A DNA stretch of 64,000 nt from Aurantimicrobium minutum (lineage in GTDB: Bacteria; Actinomycetota; Actinomycetes; Actinomycetales; Microbacteriaceae). Under the pieces are notes generated by a model that worked only from the letters and a program-made list of their open reading frames with translations, was not told where the DNA came from and did not search any database. The position numbers and the translations under genes are program-made. The stretch covers positions 124,001-188,000 of the forward strand of contig NZ_JARXVT010000002.1 of the NCBI RefSeq assembly GCF_029892845.1. Direction: 5' to 3'. Each line of letters opens with the position of its first letter. The first letter of the stretch is position 1. Below, piece by piece: positions 58,390 through 64,000 of this stretch.

Positions 58390-58565
58390 TATTTTTCTGC
58401 CTTGGGAAGTCCGCGTTTCGCGCGTTCCTCTGCCTCCATGCGGGCATACGTTTCACGCTCGGTGCGATCGGACCGCAAGATTGAGCGGATGATGAGCCAA
58501 AACAGCAGACCGAGCAGCACGGTAGGGGTCACCGACCAGAGCGCGTTGAGCCAGAAGTTGTCCAT
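58389..58565 (-). CDS. Small membrane protein coupled to cls
   Basis: 58 residues: MDNFWLNALWSVTPTVLLGL, one membrane helix continuing through LFWLIIRSIL, and a charged helical tail (TYARMEAEERAKRGLPKAEK). The TAA overlaps the cls ATG by one base, and the gene lies 27 bases after lysS on the same strand. The coding pattern is convincing although the frame is short. It may be a partner or regulator of the synthase; that is inference. Confidence 0.8.
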   Translation of the reverse strand: MDNFWLNALWSVTPTVLLGLLFWLIIRSILRSDRTERETYARMEAEERAKRGLPKAEK

Positions 58566-58592
58566 AGTGGTCAGACTACCTAAGGAACCTGA

Positions 58593-60095
58593 TTACTTAA
58601 CCAGAGGGAAGAGGATGGTCTCGCGAATGCCGAGGCCTGTGATGGCCATCAGCAATCGGTCCATGCCCATACCCATACCGCCAGCTGGTGGCATGGCGTG
58701 CTCGAGAGCCTTGAGGAAGTCCTCATCTAAGTGCATTGCTTCAACGTCACCCTTGGCGCTGAGTGCTGCCTGCTGAACGAAGCGCTCCCGCTGAATAACG
58801 GGGTCATTGAGTTCGGAGTAGCCAGTAGCGAGCTCGAAGCCGCGAACGTACAGGTCCCACTTTTCCACCACACCAGGAATGGAACGGTGTTCCTTCACGA
58901 GTGGGCTGGTCTCAACAGGGAAGTCCATGACGAAGGTGGGGCGAGTGAGGCCGTCCTTGACGAAGTGCTCCCACAGTTCTTCCACGAGCTTGCCGTGGTT
59001 GGCGAGGTGAACTTCCACGCCTTCCTTGTTGGCCATTGCCTGGAGGTCTGCAACTGAAGTTTCTGGAGTGATCTGAACACCGGCAGCGTCGCTGAGCGAG
59101 TGATACATGCTGATGCGATCCCATTCACCACCGAGATCAAACTCGGTGCCATCTGCCCAGGTGACCACGTGGCTTCCTGCAACAGCGAGAGCTGCATCCT
59201 GGATGAGTTTCTGGGTCAGGTCTGCAATGGAGTTGTAATCTCCATATGCTTCGTAGGCCTCAAGCATCGCGAACTCGGGAGAGTGAGTGCTGTCAGCACC
59301 TTCGTTACGGAAGTTGCGGTTGATCTCATAGACGCGCTCAATGCCGCCGACCAGTGCACGCTTCAAGTAGAGCTCGGGAGCAATACGCAGGAAGAGTTCC
59401 ATGTCGAAAGCGTTGGAGTGAGTCACGAAGGGACGCGCCGAAGCACCACCGTGCATCACCTGCAGCATCGGCGTCTCAACTTCGATGAAGTCGAGTGAAG
59501 TGAAAGTACTGCGCAGCGACGCCATGGTCTTCGCTCTGGCGAAGACGTTGGCACGAGCCTGCTCACGAACGATGAGGTCGAGGTAGCGAGAACGAACACG
59601 CGTTTCCTCGTTGAGTTCGTTGTGCATGTTGGGAAGGGGCAGAACAGCCTTAGAGGCCATCTTCCACTCGCGCACCATGATGGAAAGCTCACCGCGGCGG
59701 CTAGAAATCACTTCACCCGAGACAAAAACGTGGTCACCGAGGTCAACGAGGTCTTTCCAGAGTTCGAGGTTTTCTTCGCCAACCTCAGCCAAGGAAACCA
59801 TGGCTTGAATGCGTGAACCATCACCCGACTGCAAGCTGGCGAAGCACAGCTTGCCCGTGTTGCGCAGGTGAACAATTCGGCCGGCAAGGCCCACGGTCAC
59901 ACCAGTGGTGGCATCTGCTTCCAGATCACCAAAACGAGCACGCACGGCAGGGATGTTGTCCGTGATGGGCAGAGCAACCGGATATGCCTCAAGGCCTAGC
60001 TCGTTGAGTCGATCACGCTTAGCAAGGCGGACAGCCTTCTGCTCGCTGACTTCTGCATCGGTCAGTTCGGGCTCAGGGGTGGTGTTCTCACTCAT
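58593..60095 (-). CDS. lysS: Lysyl-tRNA synthetase, class II
   Basis: 500 residues. N-terminal anticodon-binding OB domain (VTVGLAGRIVHLRNTGKLCF), class II motif 2 around FRNEGADSTHSPEFAMLEAY, and motif 3 GMGMGMDRLLMAITG near the C-terminus. The start overlaps the panC stop by four bases (ATGA). Confidence 0.97.
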   Translation of the reverse strand: MSENTTPEPELTDAEVSEQKAVRLAKRDRLNELGLEAYPVALPITDNIPAVRARFGDLEADATTGVTVGLAGRIVHLRNTGKLCFASLQSGDGSRIQAMVSLAEVGEENLELWKDLVDLGDHVFVSGEVISSRRGELSIMVREWKMASKAVLPLPNMHNELNEETRVRSRYLDLIVREQARANVFARAKTMASLRSTFTSLDFIEVETPMLQVMHGGASARPFVTHSNAFDMELFLRIAPELYLKRALVGGIERVYEINRNFRNEGADSTHSPEFAMLEAYEAYGDYNSIADLTQKLIQDAALAVAGSHVVTWADGTEFDLGGEWDRISMYHSLSDAAGVQITPETSVADLQAMANKEGVEVHLANHGKLVEELWEHFVKDGLTRPTFVMDFPVETSPLVKEHRSIPGVVEKWDLYVRGFELATGYSELNDPVIQRERFVQQAALSAKGDVEAMHLDEDFLKALEHAMPPAGGMGMGMDRLLMAITGLGIRETILFPLVK

Positions 60096-60961
60096 GCGTG
60101 GAGTCTCTCAAGGTTTTCGGTATCGATAAGTCGTGTGGTTCCCACTACAGCGGCCACCACCACAGTGGCAGGTCCCTGGTAGTCGTCACTCACGCTCTGA
60201 AAGTTCGTGGGATCGACAAGGTCGAGATAATCAAGTCTAACCAGCGGATAGTTCTCGAAGACGCTCCTGCCTACCTCGCGCACAGCACCCGCGTTGGCAT
60301 GGTGCGCTTCGCGAGCTGCAGCGAGCAAAGCATGGGGCAACGCAAGAGCCGCTGTGCGTTCTTCTTCATTGAGATAACGATTACGGCTGGAGAGCGCCAA
60401 GCCATCAGCTTCTCGAATGGTCTCCAGCACCTCAAAGCGGATGGGGAGTGCCATCTTCTCAATCATGGAACGTACCAAGAAGACTTGCTGCGCATCCTTT
60501 TGCCCAAAGACAACAACGTCGGGCTTCACAATGTCGAACAGTCTCGCCACAACAGTGAGCACACCGTCGAAGTGGCCGGGGCGACTTGCGCCCTCGAAGG
60601 TTTCGCCTACCGGCCCTGCGCTCTGAACAGGAACGCTAGCTCCACCCACACGGTCTGGATACACCTCGTCCACATCTGGAGCAAAGACGAACTCTGCGTG
60701 GTCAGCCAAAGCAACAACATCTGTTTCGAGCGTGCGGGGATAGCGGTCAAAGTCTTCACCCGCACCAAACTGCAGCGGGTTGACAAAGATCGAGACCACA
60801 ACAACGTCTGCGAGTTCTCGTGCTCGGGTGACAAGGGCAAGGTGGCCTTCATGCAGTGCTCCCATGGTGGGAACAAGTGCAAGGGTTTTTCCTTCTGAGG
60901 TGAGGCGCTCACGAAGCGCTGTCATCTCCGCGACGGTGTGTAGGACCTGAGGTGTCGCCAT
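60092..60961 (-). CDS. panC: Pantothenate synthetase
   Basis: 289 residues. Joins pantoate and beta-alanine with ATP to make pantothenate. PTMGALHEGH (31-40) is the nucleotide site, with FGQKDAQQ and LSSRN downstream. In Mycobacterium panC is followed by panD before lysS; here lysS follows directly. Two bases after the DUF2520 gene. Confidence 0.96.
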   Translation of the reverse strand: MATPQVLHTVAEMTALRERLTSEGKTLALVPTMGALHEGHLALVTRARELADVVVVSIFVNPLQFGAGEDFDRYPRTLETDVVALADHAEFVFAPDVDEVYPDRVGGASVPVQSAGPVGETFEGASRPGHFDGVLTVVARLFDIVKPDVVVFGQKDAQQVFLVRSMIEKMALPIRFEVLETIREADGLALSSRNRYLNEEERTAALALPHALLAAAREAHHANAGAVREVGRSVFENYPLVRLDYLDLVDPTNFQSVSDDYQGPATVVVAAVVGTTRLIDTENLERLHA

Positions 60962-60963
60962 GA

Positions 60964-61686
60964 TTAGTCGTCGAGTCCGGTAAATCCGAGACGCGAAGCG
61001 TCCCCTGCTTGGCCCAGGGCATTGTCCACGGCAGAACGAATCAGCGGAGCAACAATACGGCCCGGGTTCTCGATGCCAATTTCACCCAACAAGTTGGTTG
61101 CCTGATCCACAATCGCTGCAGAGAATTGCGACGCAGTCGCAATCGCCTCTGCATACTGCGGACGCTGTGCTTCTGAGATCACAACGGGCTCTCCGCCCAT
61201 CTCCACTGCGAGTGCTTGCCCAATCGGAAGCACAGGTGCCGGGGCGGTGACCGCGATGTAGCAATCTGCTAGGCGGGCAATATCCATGCTGGTTCCGGTG
61301 AATGCCATGGCGGGGTGAAGAGCCAAAGGAATTACTCCTGCCAGAACAGCAGGCTGCAACACTTCAACACCAAACTGAGCTGAGGTATGCAGAACAATCT
61401 GACCCGGTTGCCACACCCCGGCAACGGCAAGGCCGTTGACTAGGTCAGGAAGTTCATCATCAGGAACAGCTATTAAAACAAGTTCACTGAGTTCCACAAT
61501 GCGCGGAACTTCCATCACGGGAACGTCCGGCAGGATTGCCTGTGCGCGCTCTTTGCTCTCTTCGGAGATGGCAGAGATGCCCACAAGCGCATGACCTGCG
61601 CCAGCTAATGCTGCGCCCAAGATAGGGCCGACTTTGCCTGCGCCAATAATGCCGATGCCGAGGCGACCGTCACGCTGCTGGTTCAC
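60964..61686 (-). CDS. Rossmann-fold/DUF2520 protein
   Basis: 240 residues. N-terminal NAD(P)-binding loop GIGIIGAGKVGPILGAALAG, then a DUF2520 C-terminal domain. Distantly like ketopantoate reductase, and its constant place beside panC suggests a pantothenate role, unproven. The start is GTG 61686 with AGGAGG six bases upstream, overlapping the DUF3180 gene by 17 bases; a frame from 61749 would add 21 residues before the Shine-Dalgarno. Confidence 0.88.
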   Translation of the reverse strand: MNQQRDGRLGIGIIGAGKVGPILGAALAGAGHALVGISAISEESKERAQAILPDVPVMEVPRIVELSELVLIAVPDDELPDLVNGLAVAGVWQPGQIVLHTSAQFGVEVLQPAVLAGVIPLALHPAMAFTGTSMDIARLADCYIAVTAPAPVLPIGQALAVEMGGEPVVISEAQRPQYAEAIATASQFSAAIVDQATNLLGEIGIENPGRIVAPLIRSAVDNALGQAGDASRLGFTGLDD

Positions 61687-62152
61687 CGGCCACCTCCTTG
61701 TCTGACTTATCCATGTCTTCCGGAGGAAGAACACAGAGCCATTCTGCAATCAATCCGGCAGCAATCAGTAGCGCTGCTGAAATCAACTGGGCAATGACAT
61801 TCCACAAGATTGAACCACTGGGCGCAATGGGTCGACCAAACAAATAGACCAGCACCCCTGCGCCGAGCCCCAGAAGCAATGCCCCGGCAAAACTACTGGC
61901 TTTAGCCAAGGCGAGAACGCGTGCGGCATAGAAGGCGTCAACAGGTTCTTTGCGTTTGCCGGTCACTTTGCGGCGAATAGGAATGGCGAGCAACACCACT
62001 GCCACGGCCACAACAAACAAGGTGAAAGCCAAGCTCAGTGGTGGCACATAGATAAATCCACCACGGGATTGAACGACGAGTTCCAGGAGATAGGAAGCGA
62101 CGCCTCCAATCAGGAAGAAACCAATCAAGGGAGCTGGGCTTGTGCGCTTCAT
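61670..62152 (-). CDS. DUF3180 membrane protein
   Basis: 160 residues with four hydrophobic segments and a short acidic C-terminus. Found in actinobacteria between folK and the DUF2520 gene; function unknown. It overlaps folK by four bases and the DUF2520 gene by 17. Confidence 0.85.
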   Translation of the reverse strand: MKRTSPAPLIGFFLIGGVASYLLELVVQSRGGFIYVPPLSLAFTLFVVAVAVVLLAIPIRRKVTGKRKEPVDAFYAARVLALAKASSFAGALLLGLGAGVLVYLFGRPIAPSGSILWNVIAQLISAALLIAAGLIAEWLCVLPPEDMDKSDKEVAGEPAA

Positions 62153-62658
62153 GAACTCACCTCATAGCGGTGAAGCTCATGACTGAGCTGTTCTGCCAGA
62201 GCAGAGATTGCTCCGTGGGGTTCAACCACGGCAGTGGGTTGAACATCGTGCCAAGGAACCACGACAAAGGAGCGTTCGAAAGCACGAGGGTGAGGAATGG
62301 TGAGGTGTTCAGTTTCCATCTGCACACCATCCATCCATATGATGTCGAGATCCAAGGTGCGATCGCCCCAGCGTTCGTGACGCTCACGGCCGTGATCTTG
62401 TTCAATGCCATTGAGCTCAGTCAGTAGTGCTTCTGGGGGTAGATCCGTGCTGATCAATGCAACGGCGTTGAGATATTCCGGAGCATCCAGATCAACACCG
62501 TCAGGTTTCACTGCGGCAGATTCATAGAGCGGAGAGAGTTTGAGTAAAACTGTTCCACCCAGGTCAGCAACTTCGTTAGCTGCTTGCTTGATGGTCGCAG
62601 CGCGATCCCCCAGGTTAGAACCGAAGGCGATGATGGCGTTTCTGCGAGGTGCGTCCAT
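62149..62658 (-). CDS. folK: 2-Amino-4-hydroxy-6-hydroxymethyldihydropteridine diphosphokinase
   Basis: 169 residues. Pyrophosphorylates the pterin precursor of folate. AIIAFGSNLGDRAATIKQA at the start and RWGDRTLDLDIIW, followed by IPHPRAFERSFVVVP, are the family signatures. It overlaps folB by one base and the DUF3180 gene by four. Confidence 0.95.
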   Translation of the reverse strand: MDAPRRNAIIAFGSNLGDRAATIKQAANEVADLGGTVLLKLSPLYESAAVKPDGVDLDAPEYLNAVALISTDLPPEALLTELNGIEQDHGRERHERWGDRTLDLDIIWMDGVQMETEHLTIPHPRAFERSFVVVPWHDVQPTAVVEPHGAISALAEQLSHELHRYEVSS

Positions 62659-63020
62659 TAGCGGCTGCGCTCAATCGTGACCGCGACATCAGCAAACTCA
62701 ACACTGATGGGTGCTTGTGGTTTGTGGACCGTGACCTCCACGCGCTGAACGGGTGCGTGTGTCAGCACAACCTGCGCCACGCGCTCGGCAACGGTTTCGA
62801 TGAGATCGACGGGGTCACTGGATACAGCAGCAACAACTTCTTCAGCGAGCTCACCGTAGTGCACGGTGTTGGCCAGGTCATCGCTGAGTGCGGCGGGTGA
62901 TAGCTCCAGCCACGCGGTGACATCAATGACAAAGAGCTGTCCATTGGCTCGCTCAAAATCAAACACCCCATGGTTGGCTTGGACGCGCAAGCCGGTGAGG
63001 GTGATGCGGTCGTTACTCAC
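62658..63020 (-). CDS. folB: Dihydroneopterin aldolase
   Basis: 120 residues from GTG 63020 (SNDRITLTGLRVQANHGVFD), family length. Contains the active-site region HGVFDFERANGQLFVIDV and VTVHKPQAPI. It overlaps the folP stop by eight bases. A much longer frame upstream lies wholly inside folP and is not used. Confidence 0.94.
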   Translation of the reverse strand: MSNDRITLTGLRVQANHGVFDFERANGQLFVIDVTAWLELSPAALSDDLANTVHYGELAEEVVAAVSSDPVDLIETVAERVAQVVLTHAPVQRVEVTVHKPQAPISVEFADVAVTIERSR

Positions 63021-63828
63021 GAGCGCCCTTATTCCATGATTCCAACACGCGCAGTGCTCCTGCGGTGCGCGCAACGTCATGAACACGTACTGCCCAGACT
63101 CCTGCTTGAGCAGCCAGCACGCTGACAGCAACACTGGCAGAGTCACGGTCTTCGACCGTGGCATCTTCTGGCAGCAGTGATGCGAGGAATCGTTTCCGTG
63201 ATGCCCCCACCAAGAGCGGGAACCCCAAAGCCTTGAGTTCATCCAAACGACCCAGCATCTGCCAGTTGTGCTCAGAATTCTTGGCAAAACCAAGGCCTGG
63301 ATCCAAGATGAGTTTTTCTGGCTTCATGCCTTCAGCAAGTAGTGCTTCAACCCGTTCGCTGAGTTCGCGAGTGATATCCGTGGGCGCATCTTTATAGAGC
63401 GCTTTGTTGTCCATATCGACAGAGTGCCCGCGCCAATGGCTGGCAATAAAGGTCGCATCTGACTGGGCAACGACTTTGGGCATGAAGAAATCTGCGAGAC
63501 CACCCGAAACGTCATTGACGTATTGCGCTCCGCGTTCGATAGCAAGGATTGCCGTGGCCGCATTCATGGTGTCGATGCTGACCACTGCTCCAGCGCGAAC
63601 GAGTGAGCCAATGACAGGAAGAACACGAAGCTGTTCTTCTTCCACGCTGACGCGCTGAGCACCGGGACGCGTTGATTCGCCTCCGATATCGATGATGTCT
63701 GCACCCTGCTCCATCATGGCAACGCCATGTTTCACTGCAGAGTCGGTATCGAGGTATTTGCCACCGTCACTGAATGAGTCAACGGTGACGTTAAGGATGC
63801 CCATGATCTTGGTGCGGTGCTCAGTCAT
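63013..63828 (-). CDS. folP: Dihydropteroate synthase
   Basis: 271 residues from ATG 63828. Condenses pterin pyrophosphate with p-aminobenzoate; the sulfonamide target. MGILNVTVDSFSDGG, IDIGGESTRPGAQ and LDPGLGFAKN are the diagnostic motifs. The start overlaps the folE stop. Confidence 0.96.
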   Translation of the reverse strand: MTEHRTKIMGILNVTVDSFSDGGKYLDTDSAVKHGVAMMEQGADIIDIGGESTRPGAQRVSVEEEQLRVLPVIGSLVRAGAVVSIDTMNAATAILAIERGAQYVNDVSGGLADFFMPKVVAQSDATFIASHWRGHSVDMDNKALYKDAPTDITRELSERVEALLAEGMKPEKLILDPGLGFAKNSEHNWQMLGRLDELKALGFPLLVGASRKRFLASLLPEDATVEDRDSASVAVSVLAAQAGVWAVRVHDVARTAGALRVLESWNKGARE

Positions 63829-64000
63829 TGCTGTCACCACCTGGTGGACCAATAAGGGCCATAATTTCTGCGCGAGCCGCAGGCTCGGTGAGCTCGCCGC
63901 GAGAAGCGATCGTGATGGTGCGACTGTTGGTTTGTTCAACCCCCCGGGCAGCCACGCACTGGTGTCGGGCTTCAATGACAACCACAACACCGCGAGGGTC
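63821..64000 (-). CDS. folE: GTP cyclohydrolase I, C-terminal part
   Basis: The last 59 residues of the enzyme that opens folate synthesis; the rest lies beyond the right edge. VVVVIEARHQCVAARGVEQT contains the conserved His-x-Cys zinc-site region, and AEIMALIG is the family end. The stop overlaps the folP start by eight bases, so the cluster begins translation-coupled. Confidence 0.93.
   Translation of the reverse strand, partial: DPRGVVVVIEARHQCVAARGVEQTNSRTITIASRGELTEPAARAEIMALIGPPGGDSND

Noticed and set aside
63021-63293. 91-codon N-terminal extension of folB
   Set aside because: The extension is an out-of-frame reading of folP; FolB proteins start at the GTG used here.

Overview
The window comes from a high-GC Gram-positive (actinobacterial) chromosome. 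It is most like the family Microbacteriaceae, though I cannot name the species. The evidence is the gene order (S10/spc/alpha ribosomal block with adk-map-infA, and the folE-folP-folB-folK-DUF3180-DUF2520-panC run), the frequent GTG and TTG starts, a DUF4916 Nudix protein, DivIVA-like coiled-coil proteins, a class E (LAxTG) sorting signal, and a base composition that looks like mid-50s % GC by eye.

Positions 1-34027 are almost one leftward (minus-strand) block of translation and transcription genes. In order of transcription it runs rpoB-rpoC, a terminator, a small membrane protein, rpsL-rpsG-fusA-tuf, a terminator, a cytochrome b-like protein and a SulP transporter, the S10 cluster (rpsJ to rpsQ), the spc cluster (rplN to secY), adk-map-infA-rpmJ-rpsM-rpsK-rpoA-rplQ, a terminator, truA, rplM-rpsI and the start of glmM. 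The SulP/cytochrome b pair separates tuf from rpsJ. rpsN and rpsD are absent from the places where many bacteria carry them. Several ribosomal proteins carry low-complexity tails, most strikingly L15 (about 96 extra Ala/Lys/Pro residues) and L17.

Positions 34028-43534 are accessory. They hold a spermidine-synthase-like enzyme, a SprT-like metalloprotein, an SRPBCC-like protein, two tandem paralogous coiled-coil proteins, a DUF4916 Nudix protein and a small acidic protein. An 80-residue protein there has serine at every third position for 19 repeats, next to a DUF2834 membrane protein. A DEAD-box helicase follows, then a TetR regulator beside a predicted cell-wall-anchored LATTG protein. A perfect 13+1+13 bp palindrome lies just before the surface-protein gene.

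Positions 43632-45074 hold an IS481-family insertion sequence inserted exactly at the CCA end of a tRNA-Ser(CGA) gene. A 15-bp duplication restores the tRNA end, and the right end of the IS carries a near copy of the native tRNA trailer and terminator. This is the most unusual arrangement in the window.

Positions 45148-64000 hold radA, an aldehyde dehydrogenase/DUF779/GAF-regulator group, an N-acetyltransferase, clpC, a pirin-AhpD-TfoX-YbaK run, an aldo/keto reductase, a cardiolipin synthase with a coupled small membrane protein, lysS, and the panC/folate cluster running off the right edge in folE.
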